Part shown: positions 37,451-47,050 of the stretch, one piece after another | How positions within the stretch are numbered: the stretch's first letter is position 1 | How the letters are laid out: every line of letters begins with the position of its first letter | Assembly: GCF_018130505.1 (NCBI RefSeq) | Contig: NZ_JAFCKH010000006.1 | Location: 372,001-436,000, forward strand | Length of the DNA stretch: 64,000 bases | DNA from: Bradyrhizobium tropiciagri | Lineage (GTDB): Bacteria; Pseudomonadota; Alphaproteobacteria; Rhizobiales; Xanthobacteraceae | Direction: 5' to 3' | Notes under the pieces: generated by a model | Told to the model about the DNA's origin: nothing | The model's database searches: none | Seen by the model: only the letters and a program-made list of their open reading frames with translations | Translations under genes and position numbers: made by a program

Positions 37451-39313
37451 ATGCCGAAGATTTACTCTGATCCCGAGGCGGTCGCGGAACACATCATCCG
37501 TGACGTCGGAACCAATCTGGTGGTCGGGCTGCCGCTCGGCCTCGGCAAGGCCAACCACATCGTCAACGCATTGTATGCGCGGGCCAAGGCCGATCGTTCG
37601 ATCAACCTGACACTGCTGTCGGCGCTGACGCTGGAGAAACCGAAACCGAAGAACATGCTCGAGCAACGGTTCATCACACCGGTGATCGACCGGCTGTTCG
37701 GCGGCTATCCGGATCTCGCTTACGCCGATGCGCTGCATGCAGGCAATCTGCCGCCGAACATCAAGGTGATCGAATTCTTCTTCCTCGCGGGGCAATGGCT
37801 CTATCAGCCGTTCGCGCAGCAGCACTATATCTCGGCGAATTATACCCACGCGGCGTCGTACCTGTTGTCACGCGGGATGAACGTCGTCACCCAGCTGGTC
37901 GCCAAGCGCGTGGTCGACGGCGAGACGCGCTACAGCCTGAGCTGCAACACCGACACCACGCTCGACGCCCTGCGTGCCCGCGCCCAAGGCGGCGCGTCGT
38001 TCAAATTGTTCGCACAGGTCAATTCCGAGCTGCCGTTCATGCCGGGGGCCGGTGATCTGCCGGCGGATGAATTCGCCGCGGTGCTCGACAGTCCCGACTG
38101 CGACTTTCCGCTGTTCGCGCCGCCGTCGGAGCCGATCAGCGACACCAAATATGCGATCGGGCTGCACGCCGCCGGCCTGATCCGCGACGGCGGTTCGCTG
38201 CAGATCGGCATCGGCCAGGTCGGCGACGCGCTGGCGCAGGGACTCGTGGTTCGTCATCGCGACAATAAGGCTTTCCACGGCATCATGCAGCGGCTCGCCC
38301 CGGAGAGCGCGCAACTCGCCGCGGCGGAGACCGGACCATTCGAGAAGGGGCTCTACGGCGTCAGCGAGATGCTGTTCGAGGCGTTCCTCGCCCTGATCGA
38401 TGCCGGCATCCTCAGGCGCGAGGTCGACGGCGTGATCCTGCACGGCGCCTTCTTCCTCGGACCGCAATCGTTCTACCGGACACTGCGCAAGATGCCGCCG
38501 GAGCAGCTGGCGCGGATCCAGATGATGCCGGTGTCCTTTACCAACGAGATCTTCGGCGACGAGGAGGGCAAGCGCCGCGCCCGGGTCGACGCGCGCTTCG
38601 TCAACAACGCGATGATGGCGACGCTGCTCGGCGCTGCGGTTTCCGATGGTCTCGAGAACGGCCAGGTGGTGAGCGGTGTCGGCGGCCAGTACAATTTCGT
38701 GGCGCAGGCCTTCGCGCTCGAGGGCGCGCGCTCGGTGCTGGCGCTGGAGGCGACGCGGCCGTCGGGCAGGCAGACGCTGTCGAACATCCGCTGGTCGTAT
38801 GGTCACGTCACCATTCCGCGGCACCTGCGCGATATCTTCGTCACCGAATATGGCGTCGCCGATGTGCGCGGCAAATCCGACGCCGATATCGTCGCGGCGA
38901 TGCTGCAGGTGTCGGATTCCCGCTTCCAGAACGAATTGATGCGGCAGGCCAAGGACGCCGGCAAGCTGCCGCGCGCGTTCGAAATTCCCGCGGCTCACCG
39001 CGAGAACTATCCGGAACGGATCCGCGCCGCGCTCAAGCCGGCGCGCGAGGCGGGGTTGCTGCCGTCATTTCCATTCGGCAGCGATTTCACCGATGTCGAG
39101 CAGCGGCTGATCCCGGCACTGCAGATCCTGCAGCAGGCCCAGCGCACGCCGCTGCAACTGGCTGGCCTGTTGTGGCAGGGCATGCGGCATCCGCCCGATG
39201 CGGAGAACCGCGAATGCCTTGCGCGGCTCCGCCTCGACAAGCCGACGCACTTTGCCGAGCGCGCCTATCGCGCGCTGGTCAACGCGGCGCTGCAGCGGAG
39301 CCGAACGGGTTAG
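37451..39313 (+). CDS. Acetyl-CoA hydrolase/transferase family protein
   Basis: A 620-residue class-I CoA-transferase-like protein. [16 protein letters not shown] near residue 25 and, in the C-terminal AcCoA_hydro_C part, [14 protein letters not shown] near residue 410 followed by [26 protein letters not shown] are typical. The N-terminal domain is the less common type found in proteobacterial members of about 600-650 residues. It should transfer or hydrolyse an acyl-CoA in the cytosol. It overlaps the convergent enoyl-CoA hydratase by four bases. Confidence 0.88.
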   Translation: MPKIYSDPEAVAEHIIRDVGTNLVVGLPLGLGKANHIVNALYARAKADRSINLTLLSALTLEKPKPKNMLEQRFITPVIDRLFGGYPDLAYADALHAGNLPPNIKVIEFFFLAGQWLYQPFAQQHYISANYTHAASYLLSRGMNVVTQLVAKRVVDGETRYSLSCNTDTTLDALRARAQGGASFKLFAQVNSELPFMPGAGDLPADEFAAVLDSPDCDFPLFAPPSEPISDTKYAIGLHAAGLIRDGGSLQIGIGQVGDALAQGLVVRHRDNKAFHGIMQRLAPESAQLAAAETGPFEKGLYGVSEMLFEAFLALIDAGILRREVDGVILHGAFFLGPQSFYRTLRKMPPEQLARIQMMPVSFTNEIFGDEEGKRRARVDARFVNNAMMATLLGAAVSDGLENGQVVSGVGGQYNFVAQAFALEGARSVLALEATRPSGRQTLSNIRWSYGHVTIPRHLRDIFVTEYGVADVRGKSDADIVAAMLQVSDSRFQNELMRQAKDAGKLPRAFEIPAAHRENYPERIRAALKPAREAGLLPSFPFGSDFTDVEQRLIPALQILQQAQRTPLQLAGLLWQGMRHPPDAENRECLARLRLDKPTHFAERAYRALVNAALQRSRTG

Positions 39314-40089
39314 CGGTTCTTGTTGACCGGCTTGCGCTTCTCGATGAACGCCGCCATGCCCTCGGAGCGATCCTCGAGCGCGAAGGTCGAGTGGAACAGA
39401 TTGCGCTCGACATTCATGCCTTCGGCGAGCGGCGTCTCGAAGGCGCGGTTGACGGCTTCCTTGGCCATCGCAGCCGCCGGCTGCGACATCGAGGCAATTT
39501 TCTCCGCGGCGGCGAGTGCTTCTTCCATCAGCTTGTCGGCGGGGACGATCCGGGACACCAGGCCCGAGCGCTCGGCTTCGGCGGCATCCATCATCCGCCC
39601 GGTGAGGCAGAGATCCATCGCCTTCGACTTGCCGATCGCCCGCGTCAGCCGCTGCGTGCCGCCGATGCCGGGGATGGTGCCGAGCGTGATCTCCGGCTGG
39701 CCGAACTTGGCGGTGTCGGCGGCGATGATGATGTCGCACATCATCGCAAGTTCGCAGCCGCCGCCCAGCGCATAGCCGGCGACCGCGGCGATGGTCGGCT
39801 TGCGGCAGCGCGCGACACGGTCGCCGCCGATCGCGGTGAAGTCGCTGTTGAACATGTCGATGAAGCCCTTCGGCTGCATCTCCTTGATGTCGGCGCCGGC
39901 CGCGAAGGCCTTCTCGCTGCCGGTGATCAGGAGACAGCCGATCTTGTCATCGGCCTCGAGATCGTCGACCGCCGCGGCAATCTCGCGGAACACGCCGAAC
40001 GACAGCGCATTCAGCATTTTCGGCCGGTTCAGCGTGATGATGCCGACCGGCCCCTTGCTCTCGACGATGATGAATTCAAACGTAGCCAT
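39310..40089 (-). CDS. Enoyl-CoA hydratase
   Basis: A 259-residue crotonase-fold enzyme. The oxyanion and catalytic regions are visible: [11 protein letters not shown] near residue 60, [18 protein letters not shown] near 103 with the first catalytic Glu, and [19 protein letters not shown] near 130 with the second. The full pattern fits short-chain enoyl-CoA hydratase in fatty-acid beta-oxidation. Its stop codon lies inside the last codons of the convergent acyl-CoA gene. Confidence 0.94.
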   Translation of the reverse strand: MATFEFIIVESKGPVGIITLNRPKMLNALSFGVFREIAAAVDDLEADDKIGCLLITGSEKAFAAGADIKEMQPKGFIDMFNSDFTAIGGDRVARCRKPTIAAVAGYALGGGCELAMMCDIIIAADTAKFGQPEITLGTIPGIGGTQRLTRAIGKSKAMDLCLTGRMMDAAEAERSGLVSRIVPADKLMEEALAAAEKIASMSQPAAAMAKEAVNRAFETPLAEGMNVERNLFHSTFALEDRSEGMAAFIEKRKPVNKNR

Positions 40090-40231
40090 AGACGCAACCC
40101 CGTGCCTGATTTGGCGGGCAATGTGCCTGCTGGCGGATTGCGCTTCAAGTGCCTGAAAGCAGGCCCCTGGACGCGGGTGTTCGGGCCGCGCTGGGGCGCC
40201 AAACGGCGCCGCAGCCGCGACCGGAGGCCGG

Positions 40232-40891
40232 CTAGGCCATGAACATGCGTGCGGCGGAGGCCACTGTCAGCAGGGCGCCGAAGCCGATGAAGATCTTGCC
40301 GATCAGCGACGTCTCGTCCCAGCTCGCGCTTTCGCCGCTCGCGACGGCCTGCGCCGGCTTGGCTTGCGCCACGGTAACGGTCTGCGGCTGGGCGGGCGGC
40401 GCCTCCTGCTGGACCACCTGCGGCGGCTGGGCCGGGGGCTGCGGTTCCGCCGGCTGTTCCTGCTGCAGGGCACGGTCGACGTCGTTGAGCTGGTCGGACG
40501 CGACCACGCTGTTCTCGGCGGCCGGCTGCGCCTCGGCGGACTTGTCGGCGGCGGCCAGCATGGGTTTGCCTGCCGCAGGCACCACGGCCGCATTGTCGAC
40601 CCCTGGGGTCAGCTCGGCATTGGCGTTGGCGACCGAGGCGGGAATGGCTGCCGAAGGTGCGGCGCCAGCCTTCTTGCTCTCGGACTTGTCGGCGGACTTC
40701 GACGATTGGCGGTGCGCGGAGCGCTTGCCCTGCTGCGAACTCTGCCGGACGGATTTACCGGTCGCCGCGCTGTCGGACGTCGACGCCGAGGTGTCCGAAC
40801 CGGCGGCGCGCGCCGGCAGCGGGCCCGCGAGGCACACGAATAGCCCTGTCACAGCGATCAAGGCCAAGCCTCCACTGGCTTTGATTTTCAT
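40232..40891 (-). CDS. Exported low-complexity protein with C-terminal membrane anchor
   Basis: A 219-residue protein. Residues 1-29 form a signal peptide ([22 protein letters not shown]). Residues 30-190 are rich in Ser, Ala, Gln, Pro and Lys, with runs such as [12 protein letters not shown], and appear disordered. The last 25 residues ([22 protein letters not shown]) form a hydrophobic helix. It may span the periplasm. I do not recognise the family; the long open frame on the opposite strand is a composition shadow. Confidence 0.6.
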   Translation of the reverse strand: MKIKASGGLALIAVTGLFVCLAGPLPARAAGSDTSASTSDSAATGKSVRQSSQQGKRSAHRQSSKSADKSESKKAGAAPSAAIPASVANANAELTPGVDNAAVVPAAGKPMLAAADKSAEAQPAAENSVVASDQLNDVDRALQQEQPAEPQPPAQPPQVVQQEAPPAQPQTVTVAQAKPAQAVASGESASWDETSLIGKIFIGFGALLTVASAARMFMA

Positions 40892-41217
40892 TGGATTATC
40901 TCCCCATTAAGCCCGCCCACGGCAGCGAATGAGACCCTGCTGCGTGTCCACACCGGGGCAAAAAATGGGAATCTTCGGGCCACAGCGGGCGAAAACTGGG
41001 CAATCCGCCTTTGCCGGCTTGCTGGAAGGCGGCGGCACACGATGCGTGTCGATCCGATCAATGATATGAGCCGAAACCTTGCGGAAAGGCGCCGGAGCGA
41101 TTCTTTCGGCCGGACGTCGCCGCGGCTTGGCCGGAAGATGACATCACGAGTTCGTGATATTTCGGCTCGGCGCGTAACGAATTGAAAGATCGGCCGAATT
41201 GCAATTCAGGAGCCTGC
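40892..41217. other. Divergent control region between 40891 and the sigma gene
   Basis: It contains the palindrome ATCACGA-GT-TCGTGAT (41143-41158), a possible operator, and the sigma-type promoter at 41174-41199. No gene is seen. Confidence 0.45.
41174..41199 (+). promoter_or_regulatory. Candidate ECF autopromoter GTAAC-N16-CGAAT
   Basis: GTAAC (41174-41178) and CGAAT (41195-41199) are separated by 16 bases. This resembles, from memory, the promoters of sigma-F/EcfF type factors in Caulobacter and Bradyrhizobium. Transcription would start just before the AGGAG at 41207-41211 that serves the GTG start. Confidence 0.5.
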
Positions 41218-41763
41218 GTGCGTGAACGTGAGGACGAGTGGACCGGCCTGATGCGGTCGGCCATTTCGGGCGATGACGCTGCCTATCATCGCCTGCTCAA
41301 GGCCATCACGCCGGTGCTCCGCGCCGCGGCGCGCCGGGGTTTGGCGCGCGCCGGCCAACCGGTCGATCAGTCCGAGGACATCGTGCAGGACATTTTGCTG
41401 GCGGTACATTTGAAGCGGCAGACCTGGGACAGCAGCGCCCCGTTTGCGCCCTGGCTGTTCGCGATCGCGCGCAACAAACTGATCGACGCGCTGCGCCGTC
41501 GCGGCCGGCGCATCTTCGTCAACATCGACGATTTCGCCGAGACGCTACCCGGCGAAACGCCCGAGCCGACGGCGTCGGCTGGCGAGGTGGCCGCCCAGTT
41601 GCAGACCTTGCCCGCGCGGCAGCGTGATGTGTTGCAGTCGATCGCGGTCGACAGCGCCTCGATCAAGGACACGGCGGCGAAATTCTCGATGAGCGAGGGC
41701 GCGGTGCGGGTCGCGCTGCATCGTGGACTGACGAGCCTCACGGCGAAATTACGGGACCGCTGA
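41218..41763 (+). CDS. ecfF: ECF sigma factor (EcfF/SigF type)
   Basis: A 181-residue sigma factor. The GTG at 41218 follows AGGAG by six bases and is the best start. Region 2 is seen as DQSEDIVQDILLAVHL...PWLFAIARNKLIDALRR and region 4 as LPARQRDVLQSIAVDSASIKDTAAKFSMSEGAVRVALHRGL. The next gene, two bases downstream, is a DUF1109/NrsF-type anti-sigma factor. In Bradyrhizobium diazoefficiens the pair EcfF-OsrA responds to reactive oxygen; the match below (C129, C179) suggests this is the orthologue. Confidence 0.88.
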   Translation: MREREDEWTGLMRSAISGDDAAYHRLLKAITPVLRAAARRGLARAGQPVDQSEDIVQDILLAVHLKRQTWDSSAPFAPWLFAIARNKLIDALRRRGRRIFVNIDDFAETLPGETPEPTASAGEVAAQLQTLPARQRDVLQSIAVDSASIKDTAAKFSMSEGAVRVALHRGLTSLTAKLRDR

Positions 41764-41765
41764 GC

Positions 41766-42404
41766 ATGGATACCGAGCAACTCATTCGAACCCTGGCGGC
41801 CGACAACACCTATCGCACGCGCCCGATCGGCCTCGCGCTGATGCTGGCGCTGCTGGCGGCGGCGCCGGTCTCGCTGCTGATCTTCTTCGCCGAGCTCGGC
41901 GTGCGGCCCGACGTGATGACCGCGATGCGCAATCCGTTCTTCGACCTGAAGTTCGCGGTCACGCTGGCGCTCGCCGCCGCCGCGATCGCGGTGAGCCTGC
42001 ATCTGTCGCGGCCGGAAGCCTCGCTGCGCGGTTTCGGCTGGTGGCTGCTGGTGCCGGCCGGCATCCTCGTCGCCGCCATCAGCGGCGAGATGATGATGCC
42101 GCAGCGCGCGCCGATGATGACGCGACTGGTCGGCAAGAACTCGATGGCCTGCATGACCGCGATCCCCGCGATGTCGCTGCCGCTGCTGATCGGCGCGCTG
42201 TACGGGCTGCGGCAGGGCGCCCCGACGCGGCCCGCGGTTGCGGGCGCGGTCGCCGGCCTGCTGTCGGCGGGTCTCGCCGCGACCGTCTATGCGTCGCACT
42301 GCACCGACGACTCGCCGCTGTTCGTTGCGACCTGGTACACGCTGGCGACGGCGATCGTTGCGAGTGTCGGCGCGCTGATGGGCCGGCGGGCGCTGCGGTA
42401 TTGA
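41766..42404 (+). CDS. osrA: NrsF/OsrA-type (DUF1109) membrane anti-sigma factor
   Basis: A 212-residue protein with six predicted transmembrane helices and a short cytoplasmic N-terminus (MDTEQLIRTLAADN). Cysteines are at 129 (NSMACMTAIP) and 179 (YASHCTDD); as I recall, C129 and C179 are the residues reported to matter for redox sensing in OsrA of B. japonicum. It would hold the sigma factor inactive at the membrane until oxidative stress. The gene begins two bases after the sigma stop. Confidence 0.87.
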   Translation: MDTEQLIRTLAADNTYRTRPIGLALMLALLAAAPVSLLIFFAELGVRPDVMTAMRNPFFDLKFAVTLALAAAAIAVSLHLSRPEASLRGFGWWLLVPAGILVAAISGEMMMPQRAPMMTRLVGKNSMACMTAIPAMSLPLLIGALYGLRQGAPTRPAVAGAVAGLLSAGLAATVYASHCTDDSPLFVATWYTLATAIVASVGALMGRRALRY

Positions 42405-42419
42405 TTTGATCGTAGCGCC

Positions 42420-42504
42420 GTAGCCCGGATGGAGCGAAGCGCAATCCGGGGTCTTCTCTGCGGATAGACTGGTCCCGGATTACGCTGCGCTCCATCCGGG
42501 CTAC
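42420..42504. repeat. Dispersed inverted repeat, GTAGCCCGGATGGAGCG family
   Basis: GTAGCCCGGAT at the left end returns as ATCCGGGCTAC at the right end, with inner GCAATCCGGG and CCCGGATTAC arms. It separates the convergent osrA and DUF2336 genes and may act as a terminator for both. Confidence 0.8.
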
Positions 42505-42526
42505 AGATCGATCCGGTGATCGGAGA

Positions 42527-43633
42527 TCACGCCGCGGGCGCGGACTGCTGCATGCGGTGGAAGCGGAGCACCTGCTGGGCGGTCGACGGCCGCAGCCGCT
42601 CGTAGGTGTCCTTGCAGGCCTGCAGGTCGGTCGGCTCGCCGCCCAGGATGTCGTCGCGCAGATTGATGATCGCGCGCACCGTCGACCACGACAGGGCCGA
42701 CACCTTGGCAAGGATCATCACGCCCTCGGCCCGGGTTTCCATCATCATGTTCTCGGCGACGCCGACCGTGACGTTGGCGAGCGCCGCGAGCGAGGCATTG
42801 GTTTCGTCGAATTTGCCGGCCTCGGCGAACGATGCGAGTTGGAATTCGTCGAGCCGGCCGTCCTGGTAGAGGGATTTGACCAGGGCATGCGCGATCGTGG
42901 TGTCGCGGGTGACGGCGCCGGGCGCCGAGCGGGCGCGCCGCGTCGCTTCCTTGACCGCGGTCGGGATCTCCTTGGCCTGCTGCGGGATGGCAGCCTCGAG
43001 GCGCTGCCGAACGGTGTCGGATGCCTTGGCGACCAGCTTGAGATAGAGATGCCGCGGAATGGTCGGGCGCAGCCCGACGCAGGTCGACAGATTGTCGTCG
43101 CCCTCGGCGCGGCTGACCAGGCGGGTGAAGCCGCGTTCGGTGAACTCGGCGCCGGGATTGTTGACCGTGCTCTGGATCACCTCGTCATTGCCGCGCAGCA
43201 CCAGCACGTCGGTGACGGCGCCGCTCAGCGTCGCCCGGTTCGAGATGGCGAGCAAATGCGCCTGGCTCTTGCTGCGCGCGGTCTCGATCAGGATGTCGTC
43301 GTCGAGCCGCATCGACTGCGTCAGCACCGGGCCGGCGACCTCGATCAGATCGTCGAAGGCGAGGGTGCGGATGGTCCGCGGCGGCGCTGTGTCGATCGGG
43401 GCAAGGCGGCTCGCAAGCAGCGCCTTGGCCGAGCTCTCGATGTGGTCGAGCAGGCACTGGAAGACGTCGTCGAACAGCCCGATCTGCTGGTCGGAATAGT
43501 TCACCGAACCGTTGATGAAGAGGTCGGTGACGCGGCGAAGCGTCTCGACGCGGCGTGCGACGGTGCCGTGCGCGAGCGTCGTCTGCAACTCGTCGAGCAG
43601 ACTTTCGGGGGCGGTCGCAGACTTCGAATTCAT
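42527..43633 (-). CDS. DUF2336 domain protein
   Basis: A 368-residue all-helical protein of the DUF2336 family, widespread in alphaproteobacteria. Landmarks are HGTVARRVETLRRVTDLF near residue 20, VLTQSMRLDDDILIETARSKSQAHLLAIS near 102 and FQLASFAEAGKFDETNASLAAL near 265. HEAT-like helices fill most of the length. The function is unknown. It lies 60 bases downstream of the GGDEF gene on the same strand and is probably co-transcribed, which hints at a signalling role. Confidence 0.85.
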   Translation of the reverse strand: MNSKSATAPESLLDELQTTLAHGTVARRVETLRRVTDLFINGSVNYSDQQIGLFDDVFQCLLDHIESSAKALLASRLAPIDTAPPRTIRTLAFDDLIEVAGPVLTQSMRLDDDILIETARSKSQAHLLAISNRATLSGAVTDVLVLRGNDEVIQSTVNNPGAEFTERGFTRLVSRAEGDDNLSTCVGLRPTIPRHLYLKLVAKASDTVRQRLEAAIPQQAKEIPTAVKEATRRARSAPGAVTRDTTIAHALVKSLYQDGRLDEFQLASFAEAGKFDETNASLAALANVTVGVAENMMMETRAEGVMILAKVSALSWSTVRAIINLRDDILGGEPTDLQACKDTYERLRPSTAQQVLRFHRMQQSAPAA

Positions 43634-43693
43634 GACTCTGTCCTGGAGCGATGGCGGCGGCTTCTCCGACGCCGGTAACGAAGGATGGAACGG

Positions 43694-44842
43694 TCAGGCA
43701 CCTGCGATGCGGTTGCGCCCCCGGGCTTTGGCCGCGTAGAGCGCGCCGTCGGCGCGGGCGAGCAATGTGTCGGAGTTTTCGCGCGGCTTCAGCGTCGTGA
43801 CGCCGGCGGAGATCGTCACCTTCATGCCCGGCGAGAACGCCGACCAGTCGAGATCGGCGATGATGCCGCGCAGCCGCTCGAGCGCGCGCATGGCCTGATC
43901 CTGCGACAGATCGGGCAGCACCAGCAGAAATTCCTCGCCGCCATAGCGGCCGAAGCGATCGATGCTGCGGATATTGGCGAACATGCTGATGGCGAAGGTG
44001 CGCAGCGCCTCGTCGCCGATCGGGTGGCCGTGGACGTCGTTGATCCGCTTGAAATGGTCGAGATCGATCAGCGCGACCGCGGTGGTGCTGCCGCTGCGGG
44101 CGCTGCGCGCGATCTCCTCGTCGAGCACGCGCATGATGCTGCGGCGATTGAACGCGCCGGTCAGCTCGTCGATCTCGGCGAGCTGCTCGATGCGCCGATA
44201 GGCCTCCTTGAGCTTCAGCCCGCTCTGATACAGCGATTGCTGCATCGAGCTCGAGAAGATGCCGAGGCACATGCAGCGTCCGATGGTCAGCGCGAACACC
44301 AGCATGGTGGCGAGGCGGTCGAGCCTGGTGCCGGTCGGCATTCCGATCGGCTTGTCGGTGCCCAGGAACAGCGCGGCGAGGCCGATCACCATGACGGTCC
44401 AGATGATGGCGGTCTGCCGCGTCGATGTGCGTAACGCGCCGAAGCCGAACACCACGAACAGGTTGCAGAGGAACAGCACGCCGACTTCCGGCGCGATGTA
44501 GGTGAACACCAAGAGGTTCACCATGTTGATCGCCGATTGCGGCGCGACCAGATAGTGATCGCCGAAGCGCTCGTGGACGCCGAGCTCGGAGAGCAGCACA
44601 TAGATGGCGACCAGCGTGAGGCCTGTCAGGGCATAGCCGGTCGCGACCGCAACCGACGTGGTGCCAGCATGGGCGTAGATCAGCAGCACGACGGCATCGA
44701 GCACGAAGCAGGCGCCGATCATCGACTGGATCTGGCGGCGCTGCTTGGCGCGGCGCGCCAGCCGCTCGGCCGTCAACTTCGACCGGTCGCCTTCCAGGAC
44801 GCCCGCGATCGGGCCGGGAAATGACGACGCAGCGCTGCCCAT
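43694..44842 (-). CDS. Membrane-bound diguanylate cyclase (GGDEF)
   Basis: A 382-residue protein from the ATG at 44840-44842; an upstream GTG/ATG at 44939-44944 is possible and would add 34 residues. Six or so hydrophobic segments fill about residues 35-205. The GGDEF domain follows: DELTGAFNRRS, LIDLDHFKRINDVHGHPIGD and GRYGGEEF as the active site. An allosteric I-site, RSID, lies five residues before GGEEF. It should make c-di-GMP with product inhibition. No phosphodiesterase domain is attached. Confidence 0.92.
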   Translation of the reverse strand: MGSAASSFPGPIAGVLEGDRSKLTAERLARRAKQRRQIQSMIGACFVLDAVVLLIYAHAGTTSVAVATGYALTGLTLVAIYVLLSELGVHERFGDHYLVAPQSAINMVNLLVFTYIAPEVGVLFLCNLFVVFGFGALRTSTRQTAIIWTVMVIGLAALFLGTDKPIGMPTGTRLDRLATMLVFALTIGRCMCLGIFSSSMQQSLYQSGLKLKEAYRRIEQLAEIDELTGAFNRRSIMRVLDEEIARSARSGSTTAVALIDLDHFKRINDVHGHPIGDEALRTFAISMFANIRSIDRFGRYGGEEFLLVLPDLSQDQAMRALERLRGIIADLDWSAFSPGMKVTISAGVTTLKPRENSDTLLARADGALYAAKARGRNRIAGA

Positions 44843-45271
44843 GGTCTCGCCATTGCTGAAAATCGGGCGAAATCTACGGGGCAAAGCCTTTAGGTTTGGT
44901 ATCTTTCGGAACCGAATCTGCTCCGTTGAAACCCGGGTCATCACCCTTGTTTCGTAAGGGGAATCCGTTTCGTTCTGACCACCTCAGGCAGTGCTTTGCG
45001 CTCCGCTCGCCGGCAGCGGCTTACGCAAGTCGTGCTGGCATGCGGGTAAAGCCTTGATATGGTCGCGCCGGAAAGTGCGGGCTGTGAGCGTGTCTAGTAT
45101 TATGATACCGACTGTGGGGGATTATTCGTGTCCAGTGATTTTTTTGCCGTCGGATCGACGTCTGTGGCATAGATCACACATGCGGTCAGGACATTGCCGT
45201 AATGTGAAGAATCTTGCCTCTCGCGTCGAACCACGTCCCATCCCCCCTAGACCAACTTTGCGAGACGGCCA
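44843..45271. other. Divergent intergenic region
   Basis: No gene. A weak 4-base inverted repeat (GTAT-TATG-ATAC) lies at 45097-45108. A T run is near 45138. The promoters of the GGDEF gene and of the second sigma operon must be here, but I see no clear consensus. Confidence 0.35.
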
Positions 45272-45841
45272 TTGAGCGCGACACAGGCGGCTTCAGACGA
45301 TGCTCTGATCGCTCGGATCGCTCAAGGCGACCGGCTCGCCATGCAGGTCCTGTACGGCCGGCATCATGTCAGGGTGTACCGTTTCGGGCTTCGGCTCGTG
45401 CGGGATGAGCAGGTCGCCGAGGATCTCATCAGCGAGGTCTTCATCGACGTGTGGCGTCAGGCGGACAAGTTCGAGGGACGATCCGCCGTTTCAACCTGGC
45501 TTCTGGCGATTACCCGGTTCAAGGCGTTGTCCGCGCTTCGGCGCCGGAAGGACGCGGAACTGGACGATGAGGCCGCGAACGCGATCGAGGACACGTCCGA
45601 CGATCCGGAAACGGTGGTGCAGAAGAAGGACACCGGTGACGCGTTGCGCAAGTGCCTGACGGGACTATCCGCGGAACATCGGGAGATCGTCGATCTTGTC
45701 TACTATCACGAGAAATCCGTGGAAGACGTCGCCGAGATCGTCGGTATTCCGGAGAACACCGTGAAGACGCGGCTGTTCTATGCGCGCAAGAAACTTGCCG
45801 AGTTGCTGAAGGCAGCCGGTATCGAACGAGGTTGGCCATGA
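45272..45841 (+). CDS. ECF sigma factor (second pair)
   Basis: A 189-residue sigma factor read from TTG at 45272 (MSATQAASDDALIARIAQGD). The family start is normal at this point, with GAGACGG nearby as a ribosome site. Region 2: MQVLYGRHHVRVYRFGLRLV and AEDLISEVFIDVWRQADKFEGRSAVSTWLLAITRFKALSALRR. Region 4: EIVDLVYYHEKSVEDVAEIVGIPENTVKTRLFYARKKL. The stop overlaps the anti-sigma start in ATGA, so the two are translationally coupled. The stimulus is unknown. Confidence 0.88.
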   Translation: MSATQAASDDALIARIAQGDRLAMQVLYGRHHVRVYRFGLRLVRDEQVAEDLISEVFIDVWRQADKFEGRSAVSTWLLAITRFKALSALRRRKDAELDDEAANAIEDTSDDPETVVQKKDTGDALRKCLTGLSAEHREIVDLVYYHEKSVEDVAEIVGIPENTVKTRLFYARKKLAELLKAAGIERGWP

Positions 45842-46596
45842 AGGCTGCGAGCAACAAGGTGCTGGAACAAGAGCCCGGCGATATCGAGACGCTGTTGCCC
45901 TGGCATGCGGCCGGCACGCTGAATGCGCGCGACGCACGCCGGGTCGAGGACGCGCTTGCGCGCGACCCGGAGCTGGCCCGGCAGTATGCGGTGATCCGCG
46001 AAGAATATGCCGAGACCATCCGGCTCAACGAGAGCCTCGGTGCGCCGTCGGCGCGCGCCATGCAGAAGCTGTTCGCGGCAATCGATGCCGAGCCCGAGCG
46101 CAAGCCGACGATGTCGGCGCGGATGTCGGCCGGTGTCTCCGAGTTCTTCGCAAAATTGTCGCCGCGGACGCTGGCCTGGTCGGCGACCGTCGGTGCGCTC
46201 GCGCTGCTGGTGCAGGCGGGCGTGATCGGAACGGTGCTGATGCAGAGCCCGTTCCAGACCGCGTCGTACGAGATTTCCGAGCGCGCAGCGCCGGGTGCTG
46301 GCGCGCCAAGTGCTGCCGCGCCGAGTGCCCCGATCACCCGCGACCTCCGTGCCGCGCCGCCGCCGGCGGCATCTGCGGAGCCGACGCGGCTGCTGGTGCG
46401 CTTCACGCCGGATGCCAGGGTTGCCGATATCAGCGCGCTGCTCGACAGCTATCACGCTTCGATCGTCGACGGCGCCAAGGGCGGACTGTTCCGCCTGCAG
46501 TTCGGCAACCGCGCGATGCCGCGCAGCGACGTCGCAGGGCTGGTCGCAAGGTTGCAGAAAGAGAAGATCGTCAGCCTCGCGGCGGAAGCGCCGTAA
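45838..46596 (+). CDS. Single-pass membrane anti-sigma factor
   Basis: A 252-residue protein. The cytoplasmic part (about 1-110) has the anti-sigma-like helices DIETLLPWHAAGTLNARDARRVEDAL; it lacks the HxxxCxxC zinc motif. One transmembrane helix lies at about 115-137 (TLAWSATVGALALLVQAGV). An Ala/Pro-rich linker leads to a periplasmic domain (LLVRFTPDARVADISALLDSY, near 185-250). It should bind the upstream sigma factor and sense the envelope. Confidence 0.82.
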   Translation: MKAASNKVLEQEPGDIETLLPWHAAGTLNARDARRVEDALARDPELARQYAVIREEYAETIRLNESLGAPSARAMQKLFAAIDAEPERKPTMSARMSAGVSEFFAKLSPRTLAWSATVGALALLVQAGVIGTVLMQSPFQTASYEISERAAPGAGAPSAAAPSAPITRDLRAAPPPAASAEPTRLLVRFTPDARVADISALLDSYHASIVDGAKGGLFRLQFGNRAMPRSDVAGLVARLQKEKIVSLAAEAP

Positions 46597-46899
46597 GCCA
46601 CGGCTGACGTTTTTACCTCGGACGGCGAAAGCAATCCCAACATCGATGGACGGGCAGGGCGCCAATGCTGCGGCAAGTTGGCGCCATCTTGCCGTGCGCG
46701 CCAGGCCTGACAAACCGTCGCAGCCTGCGACGCGCTGATCACGAATAACACCTGCGTGAGCGCCGGGCCGATCACCACCGACACTATCGATCGCTTTGGG
46801 CGAATCCGCCGGAAAACACGCTGCTGCATGGTGATTTCGACGTTGCGCGGACGGAGTCAGACAGCGGAACTACGCGGCGCGAAAGTTAAAAAAATCGAC

Positions 46900-47050
46900 T
46901 GCAGTTTGAACGTCGGCCTCCCAGCCACGACATATGAATGTGGGAGCGGTTATACCCTCCCCGGCTATATCAGGCGCGAGCGCCCATCCACCCCAAGCGC
47001 CCATATGGCTTTGACCCGTCCGGTTGTCCCCCCGGACGGGTCTTTCATTT
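46900..47050 (+). ncRNA. Putative small RNA
   Basis: A run of two stable hairpins followed by a Rho-independent terminator, more than 400 bases after the last gene, looks like an independent transcript. The 5' end is a guess and I cannot assign a known RNA family. Confidence 0.3.
47013..47050 (+). terminator. Strong Rho-independent terminator
   Basis: GACCCGTCCGG (47013-47023) pairs perfectly with CCGGACGGGTC (47032-47042), loop of eight, followed by TTTCATTTT. Confidence 0.85.
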
